From Goleter apudmare HA4340-LM2 (GTDB lineage Bacteria > Cyanobacteriota > Cyanobacteriia > Cyanobacteriales > Nostocaceae), in the NCBI GenBank assembly GCA_019359495.1, contig JAHHHF010000064.1:124001-188000 (forward strand): DNA of 64,000 bases, in the 5' to 3' direction. Below, one piece after another: positions 26,290 through 35,911 of this stretch; the first letter of the stretch is position 1, and each line of letters begins with the position of its first letter. The translations under genes and the position numbers were made by a program. Under the pieces are notes generated by a model. The model made no database searches and was not told the DNA's origin. It worked only from the letters and a program-made list of their open reading frames with translations.

Positions 26290-27459
26290 TTAACGCTTCA
26301 CTAAAGACAAATCCACCGCTAGCCTCTGCAAAACTTGCTTCAACACCATCGCCGTCCAATCGATATCAGCTTCAGTGGTATCGCGCCCCAAGGTCATGCG
26401 AATTCCTCCCAAGGCGACTTTGTCAGAATAACCCATTGCTAACAGTATGGGACTGGGGCTAAGTTTACCACTGTGACAGGCAGAGCCAGCGCTGATACCA
26501 ATGCCAGCCAAATTCATTTGTCGTACCAGAGTTTTACCACTGAGTTTTTTGCCATCGGCGGATTCTAAAGCCAAACTGACATGGTGAGGTAAGCGGTGTT
26601 CCATGTCCCCTGTGGGAATTAAACCAGGAATATCAGCTAATAGGGCAAACAAGCGATCGCGTAATTTGATTAAGCGGGGTGTTTCCTTCACTATTTCTTG
26701 GGCTGCTAGTTCAGCAGCGACACCAAACCCAGCAATTATCGGCGTAGCTTGGGTGCCAGAACGTAATCCCCTTTCTTGTCCCCCACCACCCAGCAAGGGC
26801 AATATTTCCACACCAGGACGCATATACAATGCCCCTGCACCTTGGGGCCCGTATATCTTATGACTGGAAAGACTCAATAAATCTACGGGTAATTGTTGTA
26901 CATCAATTGGTAATCGTCCCACAGATTGCACTGCATCTGTGTGGAACAAAACGCCATGTGTGCGGGCAATATTTCCCAATTCTGCGATCGCTTGAACTGT
27001 ACCAATTTCACTCTGACCGTAAATTACAGAAACTAAAACTGTGTTACTTCTTAATGCAGCTTGTAAATCTAGGGGGTTAACTCTGCCTTTTGCATCCACA
27101 CTCAAACGCGTCACTTCCCATCCCCGTCTTTCTAGCGATCGCACAGGTTCAGAAATGGCTGAATGTTCAATACTAGAAATAATTATGTGTTGGGGCAAAG
27201 CATACAACTTAGCAATGCCCATAATTGCCAGATTATCGGCCTCTGTGCCACCAGCCGTAAAAATAATTGATTCTGGAACTGGGGCGTTAATTAATCCTGC
27301 TACTTGGATTCTGGCTTGTTCCACAATTGTTGCCGCTCGTTGTCCCCAATCATGCAAACTGGAAGGGTTGCCCCATTGTTGAGAGAAGACTGTTTGCATG
27401 GCGGCGATCGCTTCTGTCCGAGGGGGAGTAGTCGCACTGTAATCTAGATATATTTGCAT
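26290..27459 (-). CDS. cysteine desulfurase (NifS/IscS-like)
   Basis: 389 residues from ATG 27459 (MQIYLDYSATTPPR); the longer start adds 11 unsupported residues. PLP lysine in LSSHKIYGPQGAGALY, catalytic Cys in GSACHSGKLSPSPIL. The short active-site loop is of the class I (NifS/IscS) type. Releases sulfur from cysteine as an enzyme persulfide for Fe-S clusters and thiolated tRNA. No Fe-S scaffold or nif gene adjoins it, so it is more likely a general housekeeping enzyme than the nif-cluster one. Confidence 0.93.
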   Translation of the reverse strand: MQIYLDYSATTPPRTEAIAAMQTVFSQQWGNPSSLHDWGQRAATIVEQARIQVAGLINAPVPESIIFTAGGTEADNLAIMGIAKLYALPQHIIISSIEHSAISEPVRSLERRGWEVTRLSVDAKGRVNPLDLQAALRSNTVLVSVIYGQSEIGTVQAIAELGNIARTHGVLFHTDAVQSVGRLPIDVQQLPVDLLSLSSHKIYGPQGAGALYMRPGVEILPLLGGGGQERGLRSGTQATPIIAGFGVAAELAAQEIVKETPRLIKLRDRLFALLADIPGLIPTGDMEHRLPHHVSLALESADGKKLSGKTLVRQMNLAGIGISAGSACHSGKLSPSPILLAMGYSDKVALGGIRMTLGRDTTEADIDWTAMVLKQVLQRLAVDLSLVKR

Positions 27460-27664
27460 ACGATTAGTAATAGTGAGAACACACACTGACAATAGACTGC
27501 TGATATCTTCTTGAAAGAGTTCAAAGTATGATAAAATCTGCGTAATTTCACTTAGGTAAATGTTTTTTGTTCCACTTTTACACTCATCTTTCTGATTAAT
27601 TCAGCACAGGTTCTTTTGGGAACTATAAATGTGTTCACCCCCAATTCACTTTTAGCAGATTACA

Positions 27665-29296
27665 GTGCAACTTATTCCTCACCTCAGGTATTTTTTTTAT
27701 ATCTTTGTACTGATATTTACCCTCAGTGCTTGTCAACGAGTCCAATCCTATAATCGCCGTGCTGCACCTTTACCACAAGACCCATTTGTTAAAGTTAACT
27801 TTAACCATAGCGAGTCTTCAGAATTTTCAGAACCTTATCGCCAACAAACTCGCCTTGGAGATAACTTAGAACAGCAGATTGTCGATGCAATTTCCCAAGC
27901 TAAATTCACAGTAGATGTAGCTGTACAGGAATTGCGTTTACCCAAAGTTGCCCAAGCATTAGTAGATAAACAAAAAGCCGGGGTAAAAGTCAGGGTAATT
28001 TTAGAAAATACCTATAGCCGTCCTTGGAGTAGTTTTTCAGCCAGTGAAGTGCGTCAATTAGAAAAAAGAGAAAGAGAACGTTATCAGGAATTTTTCAAAT
28101 TTGTAGATAATAATCAAGATAATCAACTCAGCCAAGCAGAAATCAACCAAAGAGATGCATTGGCAATGTTACAAAATGCTCAAATTCCTTGGTTGGACGA
28201 TACAGCCGATGGCTCTAAAGGTAGTAGTTTGATGCATCATAAATTTGTCATCATCGACAATAAGATTGTGATTGCTACTTCTGCCAATTTTACCTTCAGT
28301 GATATGTTTGGAGATTTTGGTAATCCCAACAGTTTAGGCAACGCCAACAACTTCTTACAAATTGACAGCCCAGAATTAGCAGCTTTATTCACAGAAGAAT
28401 TTAATATTATGTGGGGTGACGGGCCAGGAGGTAAACCAGACAGTCAATTTGGCTTGCAAAAACCAGTGCGATCGTCAAAAACAATTACTCTAGGTGAAAG
28501 TTCAATCACTGTGCAATTCTCGCCTACTTCCCCCACTCAACCTTGGATTAATAGTAGTAATGGTTTAATTGGCAAAACTTTAGAATCAGCCACTAAATCT
28601 GTGGACATGGCATTATTTGTATTTTCTGAACAACGTCTAGCTAATATTCTCGAAAATCGCCATCAACAAAATGTAGTAGTTCGGGCTTTAATTGAGCCAC
28701 AATTTGCCTATCGTAATTATAGTGAAGCCCTCGATATGATGGGGGTAGCTCTCAGTGAAAAATGTAAATATGAAGTAGATAACAAACCTTGGCAAAATCC
28801 GATTACTTCTGTAGGTGTGCCTACATTACCAAAAGGAGATTTACTACATCATAAATTTGCTGTAATTGATGGAAAAACAGTAATTACAGGTTCACATAAT
28901 TGGTCAGAAGCTGCCAATACAGGTAATGATGAGACAGTCATCATCATTAAAAATCCCAAGGTTGCCGCTCATTATGTGCGAGAATTTGCACGTCTTTACA
29001 CTACTGTGCAACTAGGCGTACCATCTACAATTCAGCAGAAAATTGCCGCAGAAGCGAAACAATGTCCTCAAATTAATAGTCCGACATCAAATGACAGCAA
29101 AATAATTGAACCAATTAATATTAATACTGCGACTCCCGAAGAATTAGCAGCACTACCTGGTGTTGGGAAGAAGTTAGCCCAGCAAATAATTATTACTCGC
29201 CAGCAGCAAAAATTCACATCTTTACAAGATTTAGAAAGAGTACCAGGTGTGAGTGCGAGGATGGCAGAAAAGTGGAGTGTTTATATAACCTGGTAG
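27665..29296 (+). CDS. lipoprotein with two PLD (HKD) motifs, EF-hand loop and helix-hairpin-helix tail
   Basis: 543 residues, GTG start. Lipobox LSAC (Cys23). HKD motifs: LMHHKFVIIDNKIVIATSANFT and LLHHKFAVIDGKTVITGSHNWSEAAN, so it is a two-motif phospholipase D-superfamily enzyme or nuclease. A perfect EF-hand loop, DNNQDNQLSQAE (residues 148-159), sits inside the first PLD half. The last 60 residues form a ComEA-like helix-hairpin-helix pair (PEELAALPGVGKKLA; LERVPGVSARMA), a non-specific DNA-binding motif. Together these suggest a Ca-responsive, membrane-anchored extracytoplasmic nuclease. The role is inferred. Confidence 0.85.
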   Translation: MQLIPHLRYFFYIFVLIFTLSACQRVQSYNRRAAPLPQDPFVKVNFNHSESSEFSEPYRQQTRLGDNLEQQIVDAISQAKFTVDVAVQELRLPKVAQALVDKQKAGVKVRVILENTYSRPWSSFSASEVRQLEKRERERYQEFFKFVDNNQDNQLSQAEINQRDALAMLQNAQIPWLDDTADGSKGSSLMHHKFVIIDNKIVIATSANFTFSDMFGDFGNPNSLGNANNFLQIDSPELAALFTEEFNIMWGDGPGGKPDSQFGLQKPVRSSKTITLGESSITVQFSPTSPTQPWINSSNGLIGKTLESATKSVDMALFVFSEQRLANILENRHQQNVVVRALIEPQFAYRNYSEALDMMGVALSEKCKYEVDNKPWQNPITSVGVPTLPKGDLLHHKFAVIDGKTVITGSHNWSEAANTGNDETVIIIKNPKVAAHYVREFARLYTTVQLGVPSTIQQKIAAEAKQCPQINSPTSNDSKIIEPININTATPEELAALPGVGKKLAQQIIITRQQQKFTSLQDLERVPGVSARMAEKWSVYITW

Positions 29297-29409
29297 ACGC
29301 AAATACTCTATCAAAAGTATAGTAATTGCGGTTATATACTTACAGAAAGAGGCAATAGCATAACTAATTTTTTAGCATAAACCTAAATTGAGATCATCGG
29401 AGTAGGTTT

Positions 29410-29655
29410 ATGGCTTACAACCAAATAGATGAACTACCTCAGGAAATCAAAGAACAACTTCCTGAACACGCGCAACAGATTTTTGTTGCTGCATTCAATG
29501 CAGCTCAAAGCAATGGTTTCAGTGAGGACGGTGCTCGTGATGTTGCTTGGAACAGTGTCAGAAACGAATATGAAGAAGGCAGCGATGGCAAATGGCACAG
29601 AAAGCCAGAAGATCCAGCCACGCATCATAAAGCTGTCACATCAGGCGGCAATTAG
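29410..29655 (+). CDS. ChaB family protein
   Basis: 81 residues. DELPQEIKEQLPEHAQQIFVAAFNAA, then GARDVAWNSVRNEYEEG..GKWHRKP, is the ChaB pattern. E. coli ChaB is named from linkage to the ChaA cation antiporter, but its function is not established. In cyanobacteria such proteins are frequent and stress-linked. No chaA nearby. Confidence 0.88.
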   Translation: MAYNQIDELPQEIKEQLPEHAQQIFVAAFNAAQSNGFSEDGARDVAWNSVRNEYEEGSDGKWHRKPEDPATHHKAVTSGGN

Positions 29656-29857
29656 TTTTATATAAATGTTGAATTGAAGGCGGTTTGTAATTTCTACAAA
29701 CTGCTTTTTACTTAATATTTTTTGCAACGGCAGTTTTGTAGAGTGCATTGTAACAAAGTTTGACCCACTTAACTTAATAAAGGCTTGCTTAGGCTACCGC
29801 TATAGCGCACCCTACTGGCTATATTTTAAAATGGAAATTAAATATTCTGTCTAAGAT

Positions 29858-30430
29858 ATGCTAATTCAAGAACAAGATATATATATTCGTCTAATGCAAG
29901 ACGAGATACAAGATTACCAATTAATAGCAAAATGGCTAACTGATGCAAAAGTTTTAGAATTTTATGAAGGGAGAGACAATCCATTTCCTCTAGCCAAAAT
30001 CATCGAAAACTATAAACCTATGGTGATAGGAGAAGACCGGGTTATTCCTTGTATCTTCTACTATCAAAATATTCCTATTGGTTATGTGCAGTATTATCTC
30101 TTAAATGAATTGCCAGAAACCGACAGGCAAATGTACGGACTGAATCAAACTGATAATGTTTATGCCATTGACTTGTTCATTGGGGCAACCAAATATTGGA
30201 ATCAGGGAATTGGCACAAAAATACTCTCAGCAATTACTACCTATCTTTTTGAAGTATTGTTAGCTGAGAAGATTGTAATTGACCCCCACGTTGATAACGC
30301 CCGTGCTATCCGGTGCTATGAAAAATGTGGTTTTGTCAAAGTAAAGGTATTGCCTGCCCATGAACTACATGAAGGAGAATACTCAGATTGTTGGCTGATG
30401 GCCATAGACCGCAATAAATCATTAAACTGA
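29858..30430 (+). CDS. GNAT acetyltransferase, AAC(6')-like
   Basis: 190 residues. The AAC(6')-type N-terminus (IYIRLMQDEIQDYQLIAKWLTDAKVLEFY) is followed by acetyl-CoA-binding segments YWNQGIGTKILSAITTY and VIDPHVDNARAIRCYEKCGF. Overall closest in pattern to the AAC(6')-Ib/siderophore-acyltransferase-like branch. It may acetylate aminoglycosides or a cell metabolite; the sequence cannot decide. Preceded by a short remnant of GTGCG-type repeat. Confidence 0.78.
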   Translation: MLIQEQDIYIRLMQDEIQDYQLIAKWLTDAKVLEFYEGRDNPFPLAKIIENYKPMVIGEDRVIPCIFYYQNIPIGYVQYYLLNELPETDRQMYGLNQTDNVYAIDLFIGATKYWNQGIGTKILSAITTYLFEVLLAEKIVIDPHVDNARAIRCYEKCGFVKVKVLPAHELHEGEYSDCWLMAIDRNKSLN

Positions 30431-30468
30431 AATAAGTTGCCTGCTGAGATTGCACTCCCATAGAAACG

Positions 30469-31662
30469 ATGACTCAACAAACTCCTAGAATTGTGATCCT
30501 TGGTGGAGGCTTTGGCGGCCTCTACACAGCTTTACGCTTGAGCCAATTACCTTGGGAATCTACACAAAAACCCGAAATTGTGCTGGTAGATCAAAGCGAT
30601 CGCTTTTTATTCTCCCCCTTACTCTACGAATTACTCACTGGCGAACTGCAAACCTGGGAAATTGCCCCACCTTTTGCAGAACTGTTAGCAAACACAGGTG
30701 TGCGTTTTTATCAAGCAGTTGTGGCGGGAATTGACACAACTGGGCAACGGGTACATTTGCAGGATGGGCCAGAACTCTCCTATGATCGCCTAGTGTTGGC
30801 TATGGGTGGAGAAACACCACTGGATATAGTTCCTGGTGCAACGTCCTACGCCTATCCTTTCCGCACCATCGCCGATGCTTACCGTCTGGAAGAGCGCTTG
30901 CGAGTTTTAGAAGAATCAGATGCTGATAAAATTCGGATGGCGATCGTTGGGGCTGGTTACAGTGGCGTCGAATTAGCTTGTAAACTAGCAGACAGACTCA
31001 AAGCCAGAGGACGTTTCCGCCTTGTAGAACTCAGTGACCAAATTTTACGAACTTCCCCAGAGTTTAACCGTGAAGCCGCGAAAAAAGCTTTGGATGCCAA
31101 GGGTGTATTTATTGATTTAGAAACCAAAGTTGCATCCATCGGGCCAGATACCATCTCCCTAGATTACAAAAATCAGGTAGACACGATTCCCGTAGATGTG
31201 GTGATTTGGACTGTAGGTACACGAGTGAGTTCTGTGGTCAAATCCTTACCCCTCAAACAAAATCAGCGTGGTCAAATCAGCACCACATCCACTCTACAAG
31301 TCTTCGACCATCCAGAAATTTTTGCCCTGGGAGATTTAGCAGACACTCTTGATGCCCAGGGACAGCAAGTCCCTGCTACCGCCCAAGCCGCTTTTCAACA
31401 AGCTGATTATACCGCCTGGAATATTTGGGCTTCGTTAACTAATCGTCCTTTATTGCCCTTCCGATACCAACAGTTAGGAGAAATGTTGGCACTAGGAATA
31501 GACAACGCCACCCTCACTGGTTTAGGTATCAAACTAGATGGGCCCTTGGCATACGTTGGCCGTCGCCTCGCCTATTTGTATCGACTACCAACTTTAGAAC
31601 ATCAGCTAAAAGTTGGTTTTAACTGGCTAGTCCGTCCTATTATAGAGACGCTTTCTCGTTAG
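30469..31662 (+). CDS. type II NAD(P)H dehydrogenase (NDH-2)
   Basis: 397 residues. Two dinucleotide-binding motifs: FAD ILGGGFGGLYTALRL at the N-terminus and NAD(P) IVGAGYSGVELACKLADRL near residue 165. The family FAD-binding stretch EIFALGDLAD is present, and the amphipathic C-terminus fits membrane attachment. Transfers electrons from NAD(P)H to quinone without proton pumping, peripheral on the thylakoid or plasma membrane. Lies 38 bases after the GNAT gene, so possibly co-transcribed. Cyanobacteria have several paralogues. Confidence 0.9.
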   Translation: MTQQTPRIVILGGGFGGLYTALRLSQLPWESTQKPEIVLVDQSDRFLFSPLLYELLTGELQTWEIAPPFAELLANTGVRFYQAVVAGIDTTGQRVHLQDGPELSYDRLVLAMGGETPLDIVPGATSYAYPFRTIADAYRLEERLRVLEESDADKIRMAIVGAGYSGVELACKLADRLKARGRFRLVELSDQILRTSPEFNREAAKKALDAKGVFIDLETKVASIGPDTISLDYKNQVDTIPVDVVIWTVGTRVSSVVKSLPLKQNQRGQISTTSTLQVFDHPEIFALGDLADTLDAQGQQVPATAQAAFQQADYTAWNIWASLTNRPLLPFRYQQLGEMLALGIDNATLTGLGIKLDGPLAYVGRRLAYLYRLPTLEHQLKVGFNWLVRPIIETLSR

Positions 31663-31871
31663 CAAATAGTGTTGACGCATTTAAGGTGTATATTTAATCG
31701 TCGGGATCGTCATTTGTTATTTGTCATTTGTGTTTACACAAGACAAGGGACTAATGGCTCATGACAGTTTCCACGAACAACATCCAATTTAAACGCGTAT
31801 CGCTGAACAGCGCACTAAAGCTTTAGTAAGCAAACATCTCTAAACCTAGGATTAAAAATCATCAAAGTTTA

Positions 31872-32522
31872 ATGGAACGACCGAAAGTTATTTTTTTAGA
31901 TGCTGTAGGCACACTCATCGGCGTTAAAGGCAGTGTGGGCGAAGTTTATAGCCAGGTAGCCCAGGAATTTGGCGTTGAGGTTTCAGCCGATATATTGAAT
32001 ACACAATTTATTCAAAGCTTTAAAGCAGCACCACCGCCGATATTCCCAGATGCAGATGACCAAGATATACCTCAGCGCGAGTTTGATTGGTGGCAACTAA
32101 TTTCCTTCAACACCTTTGAAGGTGCAGGGGTTGTCAAACAGTTTTCTGACTTTTCGGCTTTTTTTAGTGAACTTTATATCCACTTTGGCACTGCCGAACC
32201 GTGGTTCGTTTATCCTGATGTTTTACCAGCTTTAGTCAACTGGCGACGCTTGGGGATTGAATTAGGAGTAGTTTCTAATTTCGATTCCCGAATTTATTCA
32301 GTTCTGCAAAGCTTAGGATTAAGAGACTTTTTTACCTCCATCACCATTTCCACCCAGGTACACGCAGCCAAACCCGATCCCCAAATTTTTGCCGTTGCTT
32401 TAGAAAAACATGAATGTCCTCCTGAAGCCGCCTGGCACATTGGTGACAGCATCACAGAAGACTATCACGGCGCTAAAGCAGCTGGGTTAAGAGGCATTTG
32501 GATCAACCGCAAACAAAATTGA
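31872..32522 (+). CDS. HAD-superfamily hydrolase (REG-2/HDHD3-like)
   Basis: 216 residues. Nucleophile Asp10 in IFLDAVGTLIG; the second Asp of the usual DxD is Val12, as in the REG-2-like group. Motif II VVSNFDSRI, motif III Lys in HAAKPDPQIF, motif IV HIGDSITEDYHGAKAAG. Loss of the acid/base Asp suggests altered or weak phosphatase activity. Substrate unknown. Confidence 0.82.
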   Translation: MERPKVIFLDAVGTLIGVKGSVGEVYSQVAQEFGVEVSADILNTQFIQSFKAAPPPIFPDADDQDIPQREFDWWQLISFNTFEGAGVVKQFSDFSAFFSELYIHFGTAEPWFVYPDVLPALVNWRRLGIELGVVSNFDSRIYSVLQSLGLRDFFTSITISTQVHAAKPDPQIFAVALEKHECPPEAAWHIGDSITEDYHGAKAAGLRGIWINRKQN

Positions 32523-33084
32523 CACCCTCTACGATTGCAAGTCCCCAAACGAGAACTGCTTAAGTGGCTATCACATTTCTGTCAGAGTTATGGCCGCAAT
32601 TCGAGCCAACATGAGTGCATTCTGACGGTTTTTTCTTGTCTTGGCAATAAAACTTTTTAGTCGCAGATCAATAATCATGAATAAGCGATACATCCTTTGT
32701 TCAAATAAGTGATGCGGTGCAAAGGTATCTTAACAAGATTAAGGCTAGAGAGGCAGCAATGACCGCTTTAGCCGATGCTTTCAATTAAAGTCTCGACTCT
32801 GCTGACAATCAGTCCTCAGGTGCTGAGAAGATAAGAACTAAAGTCCTGACTATGAATAGTTGGCAGTATGAAGATTTGCTGGTGATCACAAATTGCTGGG
32901 AACCGTTTCTAGGTAAGCAACCGTCATAGGCGGAAGTAAAAGTTATGAGTTAGGAGTGATCAATGATGGGTGATTAATTCACAACTCTCCCGAACAGTTA
33001 TCCCATCTCCCGTATACTTCCCCTTTTCATTCTGGGGTAGCATGGTTAACAATGGGTTGGACATGTTGCAAATAATTCAACCTT
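32523..33084. other. 562-base intergenic region
   Basis: No gene recognised. GTCAGA (32581-32586) and TCTGAC (32621-32626), then GGTTTTTT, could be a terminator of the HAD gene, though the loop is long. A 25-codon frame at 32852-32929 has no family support. A small RNA is possible; I cannot identify one. Confidence 0.5.
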
Positions 33085-33339
33085 ATGCCTAGAACACCGA
33101 ATGAATACGCTGTACACCTCTTACTAGAAGGTGGTCACCGGGAAGAAGTACGCTTCACTACTTTTCAAGAATTTCAAAAATGGTATAATGCGGCACTTAT
33201 GCCGAAGTTTGATTCTAATGAATTGATCAACGTACCGATCAAAAATATTGAGCAGGAGTACTTAGTAGTACGACCAGCCCGAATATTAGCAATCCGAGTA
33301 GAACCAGTTTTTAGTTCTAGTGTTGAAAGATTTCACTAA
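33085..33339 (+). CDS. conserved small protein, 84 residues
   Basis: MPRTPNEYAVHLLLEGGHREEVRFTTFQEFQKW..; mixed alpha/beta, soluble, no motif I recognise. The stop codon directly abuts the ATG of the mltA-type gene, strongly implying one transcript. Confidence 0.65.
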   Translation: MPRTPNEYAVHLLLEGGHREEVRFTTFQEFQKWYNAALMPKFDSNELINVPIKNIEQEYLVVRPARILAIRVEPVFSSSVERFH

Positions 33340-34599
33340 ATGATGAGAAAAACCCTTGCTTTGCTTTCCTTGAGTCTAGGAATTGCCTCTGTAAACACAT
33401 TATGGTCAGCTGTTGCTCAGGTTCCTGATTTACCCCAACCAGCACAGACCAGCCCTGTGATACCTATACCAGTACCGTCAATCAATCCTGAGGTATCGCC
33501 ACCTCTGAAACCTCTGGCTTTAGGAAGCGATTGCACCCCTCGTCATGCTTGTTTGGGCTGGGATGAGCAACTGTGGGGTAGCAAGGGTAAAAGGGGCGAT
33601 CGCCAGGCATTATTGGCATCGATTGATCACAGTCTGCGTTATTTGCAAAAGGATGCAGCGATCGCCGTCTATCAAAAATATCCCATCAAGGAAATTACCC
33701 ATGATCGCGTAGTTCGTAGTTTGCGGCGCTTTCGTCAATTGGTGGTGCAATCCAAGTCACCAGCCCAACTGCAAGCTGCTGTCCGCCGTGAATTTACTTT
33801 TTACAAATCAGTCGGCAATGACAGTAATGGGACTGTGAAGTTCACAGCTTATTATGAGCCAATTTATACAGCTAGCCCTGTGGCTACAGCCGCATATAAA
33901 TATCCCCTGTATCGTCTACCACCAGACTTTGACCAATGGGCTAAACCCCACCCCAAACGCGTTGAGTTGGAAGGCCAAGATGGTTTATTAGGCAGTAAAA
34001 CCCAACTGAAGGGCTTAGAACTTCTATGGTTCCGCGATCGCCTAGATGCATACATGGTACATATCCAAGGTTCTGCCCAAATTCAGTTAACCAATGGCAA
34101 AAAAACATCTGTGGGTTATGCAGGCGGCACAGATTACCCTTGGACTAGTATTGGCAGAGAATTGGCGAAAGACGGCAAACTAGCAGCCAATAAACTCTCA
34201 ATGCCTGGCATAATCGAGTTTTTCCAACAAAATCCCAAGGAGTTGAATAATTATCTACCCCGTTGGGAAAGGTTTATTTTCTTTAAAGAAACAGGTGGTA
34301 CTCAAGCTACAGGTAGCATTAGTGTGCCAGTCACAGCCGAGCGTTCCATTGCTACAGATAAGTCTCTCATGCCGCCAGGGGCACTAGCGTTGATTCACAA
34401 CTCTTTTCCCTATGCTGCTAGCGGCGGTAAATTAGAATACCGCCGAGTTAGTCGCTTTGTCCTTGATCAAGATACAGGTAGCGCCATCAAAGGCCCAGGA
34501 CGGGTAGATTATTTTATGGGTACTGGTAAACTAGCAGGCGATCGCGCTGGCGTTACAGGCGGCAATGGTTCATTGTATTATTTACTGCTCAAGAAATAG
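33340..34599 (+). CDS. mltA: MltA-type lytic murein transglycosylase
   Basis: 419 residues. Signal peptide (MMRKTLALLSLSLGIASVNTLWSAVAQ), then a Pro-rich linker. MltA domain: VKFTAYYEPIYTAS, MVHIQGSAQIQL, PGALALIHNSFPY, and the C-terminal 3D-type GPGRVDYFMGTG bearing the catalytic Asp. No lipobox, unlike E. coli MltA, so probably soluble in the periplasm. Cleaves peptidoglycan glycan strands giving 1,6-anhydro ends. Directly follows the 84-residue gene. Confidence 0.9.
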   Translation: MMRKTLALLSLSLGIASVNTLWSAVAQVPDLPQPAQTSPVIPIPVPSINPEVSPPLKPLALGSDCTPRHACLGWDEQLWGSKGKRGDRQALLASIDHSLRYLQKDAAIAVYQKYPIKEITHDRVVRSLRRFRQLVVQSKSPAQLQAAVRREFTFYKSVGNDSNGTVKFTAYYEPIYTASPVATAAYKYPLYRLPPDFDQWAKPHPKRVELEGQDGLLGSKTQLKGLELLWFRDRLDAYMVHIQGSAQIQLTNGKKTSVGYAGGTDYPWTSIGRELAKDGKLAANKLSMPGIIEFFQQNPKELNNYLPRWERFIFFKETGGTQATGSISVPVTAERSIATDKSLMPPGALALIHNSFPYAASGGKLEYRRVSRFVLDQDTGSAIKGPGRVDYFMGTGKLAGDRAGVTGGNGSLYYLLLKK

Positions 34600-34624
34600 G
34601 GAACACTTCGCCTACGTAACATGG

Positions 34625-34652
34625 GTAGGGGCGAACGGCCGTTCGCCCCTAC
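34625..34652. terminator. perfect 28-bp palindrome between convergent genes
   Basis: GTAGGGGCGAACGG is immediately followed by its exact complement CCGTTCGCCCCTAC, with no loop. It lies 25 bases after mltA and 34 before the end of the convergent gene, so it may serve as a bidirectional terminator. It is also a known type of dispersed cyanobacterial palindrome. Confidence 0.6.
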
Positions 34653-34686
34653 AATCGTCTGTACCTCACTGTATCTCACCATCACC

Positions 34687-35556
34687 CTAATACGGCGGAT
34701 AGCCAAAATCATCTTCGTCGGCGTAAACGTAAGAATTAGAAACCCCGGCCATTTCTAGTTTAGGTGTTTCTATTTTCACTGCTTCCTTGCCGAACTCTTT
34801 ATACTCTTCAAAAGCCTTGCAGATAATTGTTGATTCTAGAGAATCCGAAGGAATGAGGTATTGTGTGAGAGTGCCAACCGTCGGATGTTTAAAATCGACA
34901 GTAGAAGCGACCAAAACTGTATTTGGTTCAATACCTCTTTCTTCACACTCAATTATGGGAGAAAAAATCCCGTGGGCGTGGAATAGAGGTCCTTTTGGTG
35001 TTAAAGGTTGTTTACGATATGCAGCGTAAGCCTTTTCTAATTCTGCCACGAAACCACCCACAATTTTACCTTGTTGAAATTCGCAGTAAGTTTTGCTGAA
35101 ACTTGCGCCAGCCGCACCATTTAGTGTTAATTGCAGTGGTGAATCGTGGAGAAATTTTTTATCTTCTCCTACTATAAAAATTAGGTAACGGGTGAAGGTT
35201 TTAAATTTAAGTTTGTCTGCTAAAAACGCATCATAATTATCTTTAAGTGTACCCAACTTCATCCCTGTTTCCCGGTCTTTGACAGATAATGGACCCCGAC
35301 GCACTATAACTAAGCTGGGTTTGGTACTAATCAATACCGTTTCACTACCAGAACTAAATTCATGCTCTACCTGATGCCAATTGTCATCAGGCTGGAAACC
35401 AACAGCATTGGCATTATCTAGCTTCATCGCCAAGCCGTGGGGTTGGAGTCCATCTGTGCCATAGCGAGGATTAATCATCTGACACCAGGGGATGACTTGA
35501 GAAGGGGGTGCATTAAATTTCTCGTCCTCAAAGTCGAACTTAGCAGATGCTTTCAT
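34687..35556 (-). CDS. DUF5895-like cyanobacterial protein
   Basis: 289 residues, no signal peptide. The opening (FDFEDEKFNAPPSQVIPWCQMINPRYG) and GPLSVKDRETGMKLG patterns resemble a protein family I recall as DUF5895, seen in cyanobacteria and sometimes in mobile DNA; the name is from memory. The acidic tail ends DEDDFGYPPY. Function unknown; a nucleic-acid-binding role has no direct support here. Confidence 0.55.
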   Translation of the reverse strand: MKASAKFDFEDEKFNAPPSQVIPWCQMINPRYGTDGLQPHGLAMKLDNANAVGFQPDDNWHQVEHEFSSGSETVLISTKPSLVIVRRGPLSVKDRETGMKLGTLKDNYDAFLADKLKFKTFTRYLIFIVGEDKKFLHDSPLQLTLNGAAGASFSKTYCEFQQGKIVGGFVAELEKAYAAYRKQPLTPKGPLFHAHGIFSPIIECEERGIEPNTVLVASTVDFKHPTVGTLTQYLIPSDSLESTIICKAFEEYKEFGKEAVKIETPKLEMAGVSNSYVYADEDDFGYPPY

Positions 35557-35911
35557 CGTTTTCGGCTATCAAAAGTGTTTTGCTAAACAAGTGTATCTGT
35601 GTAGAGAGGATTTGCGACGCTGATTTTGGGAGTTTCATTACATTAAGACACAATCTATCCCTGTTGCAATCCCTACACCAGTTCACAAACTTTGTTTGTC
35701 GTCAGCAGTTGAGTGATGACTACGAACTCATTAAATAAGCGATAATACTTTTGTACCATTAATTTGGGACATCAGAACAGGCGATCGCTGACAAGATTTC
35801 TTTGTCTAAGGCTAGCAATTCCCTATTCCCCCAAAGATATTGAACCTGTAAACCTTGATTTGCTAAGATTTCCAAGGCGAGAACTTTGAAGCAAGGCAAC
35901 TCTGGATCACT
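35557..35911. other. 355-base intergenic region
   Basis: Divergent promoters for the flanking genes must lie here. One HIP1 octamer near 35780. No repeat, RNA or gene recognised. Confidence 0.6.

Noticed and set aside
32852-32929. 25-codon frame in the intergenic region before the 84-residue gene
   Set aside because: Too short, no ribosome-binding site and no resemblance to known peptides.
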